Below, piece after piece: positions 1 to 6,480 of a DNA stretch of 13,987 nt. The stretch is from Amoeboradix gromovi (lineage: Eukaryota; Sanchytriomycota; Sanchytriomycetes; Sanchytriales; Sanchytriaceae). Position numbers and translations under genes: made by a program. The stretch covers positions 1 through 13,987 of the forward strand of contig JADGIF010000219.1 in the NCBI GenBank assembly GCA_018985225.1. Reading direction: 5' to 3'. The notes below the pieces were generated by a model. The model did no database searches and was not told where the DNA came from. It saw only the letters and a program-made list of their open reading frames with translations. Positions within the stretch are counted from its first letter, which is position 1, and each line of letters begins with the position of its first letter.

Positions 1-485
1 ATGTCTACTAGGGTTTTGAACAGGCCGTGGACTGTAAGTGGTTTGGGGGCTGACACGAGGATTTGGTTCTGGCGGGATTGCTCAGCAACTGTCGCAAGGT
101 CTCCAACTGTCTCCATCAGCGTTTTAATGGTTGCAGAAGACTTACCGTACGCTTGGGCAATAGCCTTAACGAGTAGCCCATCTCCAATGCCCAGCTCTAT
201 GTTTTTGTAGTCAGGAGCAATCTTTCCACTGGACAGATAAACGGTAGGTAGTACCGATTCTGGAGCATTTTGAAATAGCTTCGATAGATGCGAAGAGAAC
301 AACTCCTGGATTTCTAGCCTCTTAGTAGTTGAATCGATCTTCTTTAGCACTTGGGCTAGCTGGCTAAACAACTGACTGCTAACGTTCTCTTTTGCATCTT
401 GGACAACAACATCAACTTCTATTTTAGCACGTTTTACAGTGGTCGTAGTTGTTGATGCGACACGTTTGGCAAAGAAATTGTTCAT
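1..485 (-). CDS. LIG1: DNA ligase I (ATP-dependent replicative ligase), N-terminal part, cut by window edge
   Basis: ATP-dependent DNA ligase that seals Okazaki fragments and repair nicks in the nucleus. The frame on the minus strand is open from the ATG at 485 to the window edge: 161 codons, no intron visible. The protein starts MNNFFAKR, where the FF pair resembles the end of a PCNA-binding PIP box. A low-complexity Thr run and a charged linker follow, then from about residue 60 the start of the ligase DNA-binding domain. Recognisable family stretches are LPTVYLSSGKIAPDY, ELGIGDGLLVKAIAQAYGK, the GDLATVAEQSRQNQ block and KPLTVHGLFKTL, all in the order seen in LIG1/Cdc9. The catalytic Lys and nucleotidyltransferase domain lie outside the window. 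The N-terminal extension is much shorter than in human LIG1, and an upstream exon cannot be excluded. The gene is divergent from Ku80 across 481 bp. LIG3 and LIG4 are less likely because the DNA-binding-domain wording is LIG1-like. Confidence 0.9.
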   Translation of the reverse strand, partial: MNNFFAKRVASTTTTTVKRAKIEVDVVVQDAKENVSSQLFSQLAQVLKKIDSTTKRLEIQELFSSHLSKLFQNAPESVLPTVYLSSGKIAPDYKNIELGIGDGLLVKAIAQAYGKSSATIKTLMETVGDLATVAEQSRQNQILVSAPKPLTVHGLFKTLVD

Positions 486-502
486 CACTGGTTAGAGAAG
501 GG

Positions 503-510
503 TTTATAAA
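503..510 (-). promoter_or_regulatory. TATA-like element upstream of LIG1
   Basis: TTTATAAA lies about 18 to 25 nt upstream of the LIG1 ATG at 485. It is self-complementary, so orientation is ambiguous. If it is the TATA box, the 5' UTR would be nearly absent; otherwise transcription starts within or very close to the start codon. Confidence 0.35.
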
Positions 511-944
511 CACGGGTAACAAAAATTTATTCAAAAGATGGGAACCCGTATACCAATTTCTTATTTTTTATGAAAGCCTACACTATTAGCGTTAAGTATT
601 AATCCCGAGTGAGGCTGTTAAATTATCACACAGGCGTTGCAGCATATCTGGACTACTTCAAAGACGTGTAAGTTTGGATTAATTCTTAATTCCCATACCA
701 GTCTGAAGTCGGTGAGATTATATTAATCTAATCCAGGTGTGCTAATTTAACTAACTAAAAGACTGATTTGAAGCTGCTTTTTGTGGTATACAGTCAATCA
801 AGGGCGAAAATCTGTAATATTTATATTCTGATTGTAGAAAATTGCACAGTAGGTTCTGGCAATATACAATTTACTCAAAAAAACAAAATTGGTGCTGCTA
901 TGATAGGACATACTAAGTAAGAAATTTCTGTACTTGGATTAGGC

Positions 945-954
945 TTTTAAAAAC
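945..954 (+). promoter_or_regulatory. TATA-like element upstream of Ku80
   Basis: TTTTAAAAAC ends 12 nt before the Ku80 ATG at 967, a spacing similar to the TATA-like box of divergent LIG1. The rest of the 481-bp intergenic region (486-966) shows no further ORF with protein similarity and no obvious RNA gene. It presumably carries both promoters. Confidence 0.3.
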
Positions 955-966
955 ATTTTTCCAGAC

Positions 967-2835
967 ATGGCTGCTAATGCTGTCAATTGTTTTGTTGTTG
1001 ATTTGAAAGTACTCAATGTACATATATATTGTGCAAAGTTAATGCTATTTCACTACGAATGGTATCGTAGTATTGTAATTCTAATAGGAACCAAGGAAAC
1101 AGAAAATTCAGAAGGGTACGAAAACATTTCCACCAAATTTATCAATTCAAGTGACGAGTTAATTAAACTGTTTGATGGTCTCAAATCTCTTCCTTTTGTT
1201 GAGGATGACCAATCCGATTTAGGTAATGGTGCATTCTTAGGAGTTGAAATTATTCGATCCCGTCGTAGTGATCAGAAGCAGTTAAAATCTAATATGAGCA
1301 ATTTGGTCATCTTATCTAATTCTCTGTTTGAGTTTAATAATGATTCTGAGCAAGAACAGTTTGAATCCATGGTAAAGCATGCCCATTTAACTGTGCAGTA
1401 CTACCAAACTATTCCATTGACTCTAAATCTTCCTTTTCCTATCTATATACTTGATCTGTATTATCATAAGCCGGTCTTAGAGCGTGCAATGTACTCTGGT
1501 CCTTTAAATTTTACTGATTCAATTTACATCAACATAAAACTATTCTGCAAGTCCACTCGTAAGCTTGGTCCTTCTCTCCATCGTATGACTGGTGGTTCAA
1601 ATAGCAACTTAAATGATCTAATTGAATCTATATCTGACGAATACAACCATGCCAGGGACTCTTACGTTGATAACAACATTAATCCAGCAGCAGCCGATAA
1701 TCAAGAGCAGTCTTTGCTCTCAACAATCAAAGCTTATAAATACGCTAATCAATTTGTTAGCTTGGATGAGTCGGACTGGAAGTATTTAAAGAATATCGAG
1801 CACACTTCTAGTGGTATTCAGTATATCGGATCCATAGATAAATCCGAGTTCAGAATAGAAACCTGCATAAGCAACGTGTACTGTGTTAAAGCCCAAGCTC
1901 CATCTGAAATACCGTTTCAAGCGTTTTTAATGAGCTTAGTCAAATCTAATAAATACGCGCTACTGAGGGTACAGACTAGAGTCAATGTTCACGAGAAGTT
2001 GGCTGTACTTAGACCTGTAATAGAAAACAATTCCTATTTCGGATATCTGCAATATCTGCCATATCAACAGGATGTTCGTAAATACTCTTTTCCAAATCTA
2101 CCTGTTAATACAAGCAAGGACAGTTTAGATGTATGGAAGGAAGCTAAACCCAGTTTGAATACTGTTGCAGCAATCCAAAAAATAATTGTGGATGGGAGCG
2201 AGGATAGCTTTGATCCAAGCGAGCTACATCTAGTGTCGTACCACCACATATATCATACGAGTCTGTTAAAGTGTATTGGCATCACTCAAAATGGTTTGTG
2301 CAGTGAGCTCGAGATGGAATTAAAACCATCTGCTAAATTGGTTAATAGTGTGATCAAGCATAAAGACTTGATACCTCAACAAGATGCAAGCATTAAAGTA
2401 ATTAAAAAAGTGAACTACAATAAAGTGCAGTTAGGGACTCACCGGGATATGAACAAATTGTTAGAGCTGGCACTGCAGGATTCATCAAATAGCAATATGG
2501 TGGAAATCGGAGAGGCAAGTTATGTAGAAGACTTTCAAAAAGCACTAAATGATGGTGATTTGGTTACAGCAGCTGTTGAGGAAATGATGAGGTTCATAGA
2601 ATCAGAAATAAGCAAAGGAAATGATGAGACTGCTACAAATGCGATATTGGTGTTAAGATCTTCATGTCCGAATGAGAATGAGAGCAACACATTCAATGAG
2701 TGGCTAACAGGATTAAGATCTAGAAATACTGAAGCATTTGAATATATGAAATACAAGCAGATCATGCTGATAAGTGAATTGGAAGCCAAGGATAGCAAAT
2801 TGAGTGTTGAGCATTGCAATAAATTCTACAATTGA
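967..2835 (+). CDS. XRCC5: Ku80 (XRCC5), DNA end-binding subunit of the Ku heterodimer
   Basis: Ku80 pairs with Ku70 to form a ring that threads onto broken DNA ends and recruits the end-joining machinery; it also acts at telomeres. The 622-aa ORF follows the family order. A degenerate von Willebrand A-like domain (about 1-200) includes FVVDL (beta-1) and VILIGTKETEN, the counterpart of the Ku80 FGTxxTxN motif. The Ku core beta-barrel runs from about 255 to 470, with YANQFVSLDESDWKYL, LLRVQTRVNVHEKLAVLRP and the PYQQDVRKYSFPNL block. A helical Ku C-terminal (PK-binding type) domain covers about 518-600 (EDFQKALNDGDLVTAAVEEM). The extreme C-terminal tail that contacts DNA-PKcs in animals is not evident. 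Helix 1 of the vWA domain is about ten residues shorter than usual. An in-frame GT-AG segment at 1018-1038 (21 nt) could be a tiny intron, but nothing proves it. The gene is divergent from LIG1. Confidence 0.88.
   Translation: MAANAVNCFVVDLKVLNVHIYCAKLMLFHYEWYRSIVILIGTKETENSEGYENISTKFINSSDELIKLFDGLKSLPFVEDDQSDLGNGAFLGVEIIRSRRSDQKQLKSNMSNLVILSNSLFEFNNDSEQEQFESMVKHAHLTVQYYQTIPLTLNLPFPIYILDLYYHKPVLERAMYSGPLNFTDSIYINIKLFCKSTRKLGPSLHRMTGGSNSNLNDLIESISDEYNHARDSYVDNNINPAAADNQEQSLLSTIKAYKYANQFVSLDESDWKYLKNIEHTSSGIQYIGSIDKSEFRIETCISNVYCVKAQAPSEIPFQAFLMSLVKSNKYALLRVQTRVNVHEKLAVLRPVIENNSYFGYLQYLPYQQDVRKYSFPNLPVNTSKDSLDVWKEAKPSLNTVAAIQKIIVDGSEDSFDPSELHLVSYHHIYHTSLLKCIGITQNGLCSELEMELKPSAKLVNSVIKHKDLIPQQDASIKVIKKVNYNKVQLGTHRDMNKLLELALQDSSNSNMVEIGEASYVEDFQKALNDGDLVTAAVEEMMRFIESEISKGNDETATNAILVLRSSCPNENESNTFNEWLTGLRSRNTEAFEYMKYKQIMLISELEAKDSKLSVEHCNKFYN
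2818..2823 (+). terminator. AATAAA polyadenylation signal inside the Ku80 3' end
   Basis: A canonical AATAAA lies inside the coding sequence, ten nucleotides before the TGA stop at 2833-2835. It would place the cleavage site just past the stop. Confidence 0.4.
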
Positions 2836-2959
2836 TCATTTTTGGCCTTTAATGGTTTACACCACAAGTTATGGATATGCACATTGTATTACAGTCAAGT
2901 ATTTTAGACGGATTATGAAATGGCATGTGTAGCTAAATATGAAGATTTCAACGATTGGG

Positions 2960-3019
2960 CCAATTAAGATAAAATATGAAGGACGACATGTGCTGTTTGG
3001 AGCATTGAATGTATAAAAG
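2960..3019 (+). promoter_or_regulatory. CCAAT box plus TATA box for the 94-aa gene
   Basis: CCAAT at 2960-2964 lies about 47 nt upstream of TATAAAAG at 3012-3019, which is about 45 nt upstream of the ATG at 3064. This is the best-formed core promoter in the window and supports the following small ORF as a real gene. Confidence 0.6.
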
Positions 3020-3063
3020 GGCCATACAGGCAAACCTGCGAGAATTCAATTTTTTCAACTAAA

Positions 3064-3348
3064 ATGACTAGCGACGAGCACGTCCAGAAACTTAAGTACG
3101 GGCAATTAAAAAAAAGAATACGAGGGTTTCTGCTGGATAGGACTAAGAAAAATAGCAAGTTAGCAAAAAATGAAACGATGATTTATGACCAAGTCGTTGA
3201 GTGTATGTGCTTTACTTGCAAGAAATGCCAACTCTTTGCTATGCAAAAGGAAATAGATGATAAAATTCCAAATTTTTCAAATGAGCCATTGGAATTTGAC
3301 ACAGTTTATGATGAAGTAAATGGTATAAAGCTGAGTACGCAAAATTAA
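3064..3348 (+). CDS. Hypothetical 94-aa protein with a Cys cluster and one LEFxTxYDE unit
   Basis: I do not recognise this protein family. The ATG follows a clear TATA box. The N-terminal half is basic and helical (KLKYGQLKKRIRGFLLDRTKK). The middle carries a Cys cluster, CMCFTCKKC, which could bind a metal. Residues 76-86 read LEFDTVYDEVN, one copy of the 11-residue unit repeated five times in the next gene, so the two are probably related neighbours. AATAAA occurs 12 nt after the stop (3360-3365). A 20-nt GT-AG segment at 3316-3335 would, if spliced, replace the last ten residues with about 28 others (ending at a TGA near 3418). Its GAG end differs from the TAG ends of the two supported tiny introns, so I kept the unspliced form. 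Confidence 0.6.
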   Translation: MTSDEHVQKLKYGQLKKRIRGFLLDRTKKNSKLAKNETMIYDQVVECMCFTCKKCQLFAMQKEIDDKIPNFSNEPLEFDTVYDEVNGIKLSTQN

Positions 3349-3359
3349 ACCGCTGGATG

Positions 3360-3365
3360 AATAAA
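3360..3365 (+). terminator. AATAAA polyadenylation signal
   Basis: AATAAA lies 12 nt downstream of the TAA stop of the 94-aa gene, consistent with a very short 3' UTR. Confidence 0.4.
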
Positions 3366-3485
3366 CCAAATTTGAAATACCATCTTATTGAATTTTTAAG
3401 CTTGGCTTGGACGCTGTGAGTTATGCAGCCGTTCTAGAATCATTCCTGATGTTTTTTACCTAACAGCCCACATGTTGAGTAACTG

Positions 3486-3911
3486 ATGACCATGTGCATA
3501 TTTAAAAACAAATCTCATCCAGGTGGGGTAGGATTCATGATAACATTAGAAAGGCCTCAAATGGATACAGTTGAAGCCTCGCTAATTGAAAACGAACTAA
3601 ATGAATCTACCATGTTAAAGGCATGGCACAAGATTCTTGGAACAACTGGAAAAACTAAGAAATCCGAAGATAAAACTGATTCCCTGCTGGAAAACTCTAT
3701 AATGAAAATTTCTGGTGTTCCATCACCTACAAAGTCTTTAGAGTTCATAACTATTTATGATGAAAAACCTCTTGAATTTGTTACAAAATATGAGCCCAAT
3801 TCCTTACACTTTATTACAGAATATAACAAACCTGTGGATGAGTTCATTACCATTTACCAAGATTCAGAAATAGACTTTATCACCATATACGATTGCTCTA
3901 AAAATAAATGA
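3486..3911 (+). CDS. Hypothetical protein with five tandem 11-residue FITIY-type repeats
   Basis: The family is not recognised. The protein has 141 residues from the ATG at 3486. An alternative start at 3537 (MITLERPQ) lies about 30 nt after a TATA-like TATTTAAAAA at 3499-3508 and may be the true one. The first half is polar and mildly helical with a Lys/Asp-rich linker. The second half is five back-to-back 11-residue units (residues 85-139) of the form hydrophobic-E/D/H-F-I/V-T-x-Y followed by four turn-forming residues: LEFITIYDEKP, LEFVTKYEPNS, LHFITEYNKPV, DEFITIYQDSE, IDFITIYDCSK. F, T and Y at positions 3, 5 and 7 never vary, while their codons do. AATAAA overlaps the final codons. Possible roles are a short beta-strand stack or a multivalent ligand for a binding partner; both are speculation. 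Confidence 0.65.
   Translation: MTMCIFKNKSHPGGVGFMITLERPQMDTVEASLIENELNESTMLKAWHKILGTTGKTKKSEDKTDSLLENSIMKISGVPSPTKSLEFITIYDEKPLEFVTKYEPNSLHFITEYNKPVDEFITIYQDSEIDFITIYDCSKNK
3738..3902 (+). repeat. Five in-frame 33-bp coding repeats
   Basis: Units are 3738-3770, 3771-3803, 3804-3836, 3837-3869 and 3870-3902, each encoding F-(I/V)-T-x-Y at positions 3-7. A single diverged unit encoding LEFDTVYDE is at 3289-3321 in the preceding gene. Nucleotide identity between units is low, with Phe, Ile, Thr and Tyr codons varying at third positions. That argues for old repeats kept by selection on the protein rather than recent slippage. Confidence 0.85.
3903..3908 (+). terminator. AATAAA polyadenylation signal at the stop codon
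   Basis: The last two sense codons (Asn-Lys) spell AATAAA and are followed directly by the TGA stop at 3909-3911. Confidence 0.4.
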
Positions 3912-4051
3912 TTTTTTCTTCTCTTAAATCCTGAGTTTATATCTTCTCCCATCACTGAAATTTTATTACACCACTTTCATCGTTCTAATAGCTTTTCTTG
4001 CTAAAATCTCTACTTGAACATGAATATGATTTCATTTCTACTTTGCAGGAA

Positions 4052-4527
4052 ATGCCTTCAAAGCATATCGGCCATAACATGCCAAATCGAAAGAGTTCAT
4101 CAGGCTATATAAATACACTGTTAAACCTAGAATTTGTGGTAAAAGTTAAACTATTATCCAAAGAGAAGGCAATGGAGTAACGTATTGAAGTGTTTATAGT
4201 CAACAATGTATATTTCAGTCGAAGTATGTGGATCCCTATTCAATTAACCTTAGGCGACAAATGTGTGAGATTGCATTTGATATTTTTGGCCGATGCATTT
4301 CAACTCAGGAGTACTGCATTCACCGTGTCATGTATTCGGACATAGAACAGCCCAGCACATCTTCTTCATTTTGCAATACACTTTACTCTGAACCTGCTTT
4401 CAGAGGCCACGTACCATCTCCTAAAAACGTCTATCAAAAAAGCATTAGCATCCGTAAAACAGTCTACCAGATGGGATTTATTTACAACAGATACCTAGAA
4501 AGTTTAGCTTTTCTCCAAACCGCTTGA
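4052..4527 (+). CDS. Hypothetical 150-aa protein, two exons joined by a 23-nt intron
   Basis: I do not recognise this protein. The annotation joins 4052-4176 with 4200-4527. Each part is an open frame, but they lie in different frames and the first ends at TAA overlapping the proposed donor. Removing 4177-4199 (GTAACG...TTATAG) fuses them into one 150-aa frame reading LLSKEKAMDQQCIFQ across the junction. Without the intron neither piece has a sensible gene structure, because the downstream frame lacks an early ATG. The second exon has a conserved-looking helical stretch (NLRRQMCEIAFDIFGRCIS) and a Ser/Thr-rich loop (PSTSSS), then a Tyr-rich tail. Upstream, TTTGCAG just before the ATG resembles a 3' splice site, so another 5' exon is possible. 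There is no signal peptide or membrane segment. Confidence 0.5.
4177..4199 (+). other. Predicted 23-nt spliceosomal intron
   Basis: It begins GTAACG and ends TTATAG. It restores the frame between two open segments and resembles the 19-nt NDUFS7 intron (GTATTT...ACATAG). Inferred from frame restoration only; there is no protein homology to confirm it. Confidence 0.55.
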
Positions 4528-5004
4528 AATGACCTAACTTACCTTAATCACACTAATACAGGTAGCCTCAGTTCTAGTCTAGTCTTAATTATTACGAGAT
4601 TCAACATAATTGGACTGATGCATTAGTGCAAGCGTGGAAAAACAGAGGGTGAATATGATATGTCAATTTGCGCCATTTTCTCTATAAGACTGCTAAGGAT
4701 TGAGACACCAAATGAGGACTAATCTGAAAAAATGCCCTAACTCAATTTTTGACCAATCGAAATAAATGATTTGAAACATTCCGCCTCCAAAGATGCATGT
4801 TTATTGTGACAAGATGGAGCTAACGTATATGATTGGATGAAAAATAGTTATTTTGCCCCAAAGAAATAAATTAAATGGGAGTTAATTATATTTATTCTTT
4901 TTTTCTCTAATAGTTAATGAAGTCTTGTACATACAATACTAAATTAAAAGAAACCCCCATCTATGTAAGAAGAGGTTGCACTTCTGAGGTTATGGTGCAT
5001 GTAA
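4528..5004 (+). other. Intergenic stretch with no gene seen
   Basis: AT-rich sequence of 477 nt with frequent stops in all frames and a T-rich run near 4898-4906. Apart from the dispersed motif at 4723-4734 nothing could be identified. It may be older transposon debris like the sequence that follows. Confidence 0.5.
4723..4734 (+). repeat. Dispersed motif, degenerate copy (TCTGAAAAAATG)
   Basis: One mismatch from TCTGACAAAATG, found at 6452, at 9950 and in reverse at 5895. The match with the copy at 5880-5912 extends over about 30 nt (both continue CCCTAACTC then a T run), forming an inverted pair. Confidence 0.5.
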
Positions 5005-5192
5005 ATGAGAGTCGTCTCCTCGTTAAAAGTCCTGATTTCCGAGAAAATCGAGAATTTCCACAGAGAAACTAACAATGCTAGATGCTCCGTTACAGTGATT
5101 GCTCAAGCTTTCATTACCCTGAGGCGGGATCGAATAAGGATGCATACATTTGTATATATTCCTTGTGCCATATGGTCTCAATCTCCAAATGT
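5005..5192 (-). repeat. Right end of a TnpB-type element with a scrap of the TnpB C-terminus (copy 1)
   Basis: Read on the minus strand this matches 9600-9772. It begins with the end of a TnpB frame (a decayed RDHMAARNI motif, here RDHMAQG, near 5165-5180), continues through a diverged non-coding part, and ends in a 63-nt core (5019-5081). The core differs from the other copy at one position and terminates in CTTTTAACGAG in the TnpB sense. The upstream body of the nuclease is missing, and the scrap abuts the ~206-bp repeat at 5193. By analogy with IS607/IS200-IS605 elements, this segment would hold the guide-RNA scaffold and the transposon right end. Confidence 0.75.
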
Positions 5193-5429
5193 GACATCAA
5201 ATATAAAAACTGGACTAACTTTCTGTAACAACTTGGAACACTATTTCAGCTTTATTACTTTATGGATTTAAGAGACGAGTGGAAATTCTGCTAGTTGCGG
5301 AGTTGACGAGCATTAAAGGAAAATAAATAACTTTTTGTATCGAAATTTCAAAAATAAATATTCTGTACAGCTATTCTCTTACTCTTTCATCTAATCTTTA
5401 TTTCAAATAAACCTCTGATTCATAATACC
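5193..5429 (+). repeat. Long direct repeat, copy 1 (partner at 13781-13987)
   Basis: About 94% identical by eye to 13781-13987 in the same orientation, starting at GACATCAAATATAAAAACTGGAC and ending near CATAATAC. This copy has 31 bp more than the other; the difference is bounded by direct AAATAAAT repeats, as expected for a microhomology deletion in copy 2. Read on the minus strand, the first 30 bases encode SPVFIFDV, matching the start of the 13559-13819 ORF. The repeat therefore includes the 5' end and upstream region of that gene or is a mobile segment it now uses. Confidence 0.9.
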
Positions 5430-5439
5430 AATTCATAGT

Positions 5440-5640
5440 ACTAAGTTGTTGGAGCAGTTCAGCAAGACAAGATTTAGGGAGACTGTCCATAGATTACACT
5501 TCAAAGAAATGTAGTGTCTATGAGAATGAAATAGATAAGAGTACCGTCTAAGAAAATGCACCTTTTGCTTAGATGCTCAAAGACCTCATATATTTGAACG
5601 AGATGCAGGGTCTTCTAGTTTTATTTTGAAGAGGGAATAC
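5440..5640 (+). pseudogene. Fanzor/TnpB C-terminal relic (frameshifted)
   Basis: Decayed end of an RNA-guided nuclease gene. In one frame 5557-5640 reads CTFCLDAQRPHIFERDAGSS: the second Cys pair of the nuclease zinc finger followed by the RuvC-III-like FERD. It parallels CSICSSANQPSYFERD in the relic at 6481-6699. The first Cys-pair region (KKCSVYENEID, with the second Cys now Tyr) lies in another frame near 5504-5536, so at least one frameshift separates them, and stop codons interrupt the linker. Earlier residues (ETVHRLHF) are compatible with the preceding RuvC region but not diagnostic. It lies just downstream of the long repeat copy 1. Confidence 0.6.
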
Positions 5641-6230
5641 AATCAATAAAAGAAAATTGGTATAATAGAAGATCTTTTATTAATGATTTCCTCAGTACGG
5701 AGCGCCTTTAAAAACGAGTTAGTCTAGTTTTTATATTTGGTGTCCCATGAGTTTGTTTCATTTCAGCAAACAAAGCCGATTTACCATTTTAATAAAAAAA
5801 AGTATAACAAATAGATTTTACTAATCTTATTCTTCGGTATTTAATGTATGTATTAACGTATAAAATAGTAAAATAGTAAAAATCGAGTTAGGGACATTTT
5901 GTCAGATTGTTCCTAAAATAGTCTGTGTTTGGTGGATTCCAGCAACTTTAAAAAACACAAGTAAGAGAGCCAGACTCAAAATTTCATTCGTTTTGACTTC
6001 TTAGTTACAATATCATTTGAACTCATAGGTGAAAATGTTTGGCCACCACTAAAAATCAGGCTCAGAAATTCACAGGTTTACCATGGGGCAGTAATGACTT
6101 GAAATCCAGGACCAAGTGTGTTTTTATCTATCAGAACAGCCGAACTAAGCTTAGATGAGCATAGCATCTTCAGTGTGCCACGAAGAACGCTGGGTATGAA
6201 CTTATCGCACTTCTTTGGACACAATTAGAT
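5641..6230 (+). other. Gene-free stretch, probably transposon debris
   Basis: No intact ORF. It contains the reverse copy of the dispersed motif (5895-5906). A broken frame around 6070-6170 reads AVMT, stop, NPGPSVFLSIRTAEL, which faintly resembles a RuvC-I strand (usually IDPG). I see no RNA gene. Confidence 0.4.
5895..5906 (-). repeat. Dispersed motif TCTGACAAAATG, minus-strand copy
   Basis: Exact 12-bp match on the minus strand to the copies at 6452 and 9950. Its flank matches the copy at 4723, so the two form an inverted pair about 1.2 kb apart. Confidence 0.6.
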
Positions 6231-6303
6231 TCTCATTAAAAGTCCTGGTTTCAGAGAGAATCTGTCTCTGCTAGTCGATTCTCTACATTGATTGCTTAAA
6301 GCA
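6231..6303 (-). repeat. Right end of a TnpB-type element, diverged copy 3
   Basis: Same orientation as copy 1 at 5005. It shares TTAAAAGTCCTG, a GAGAGAAT block, CTGCTAG and a GATTGCTTAAAGC block with copy 1, with an internal deletion of roughly 20 nt. No coding remnant remains beside it. It is the oldest-looking of the three copies. Confidence 0.55.
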
Positions 6304-6451
6304 GAAAGATATTAAGGAATTCGATAGCGAAGGAATGTAGTAAAAAGTGATTTTACTATGATGATAGCAGTTTTACCGCCTCTGATGGATGATTTTCTTA
6401 TTCATCTTGTTGCTATTAATCAATAATAGAATTTTGATACATGAAGTCTGT

Positions 6452-6463
6452 TCTGACAAAATG
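6452..6463 (+). repeat. Dispersed motif TCTGACAAAATG
   Basis: Exact 12-bp match to 9950-9961. On the minus strand the similarity continues for about 30 nt (CAG, then CTTCAT or CCTCAT, then TGT or TGTT). It lies 17 nt upstream of the Fanzor relic frame that opens at 6481. Confidence 0.6.
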
Positions 6464-6480
6464 TCATTATGTCTAAGTAG

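Noticed and set aside
1-210. Plus-strand ORF at the left edge
   Set aside because: It is the antisense shadow of the LIG1 DNA-binding domain, whose minus-strand frame matches the family block by block.
3416-3466. Conventional 51-nt intron (GTGAGT...CTAACAG) between the two repeat-unit genes
   Set aside because: The splice sites look good, but joining leads to a stop after a few codons and does not link the two ORFs. The TATA-like box at 3499 also suggests separate transcripts.
3515-3541. GT-AG segment (about 22 or 27 nt) near the start of the repeat protein
   Set aside because: The 27-nt version is in frame and untestable here; the 22-nt version leaves no usable start upstream.
5005-5271. 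Plus-strand 88-aa ORF
   Set aside because: It spans two unrelated repeats (a TnpB right end in reverse and the start of the long repeat), so it is not a gene.
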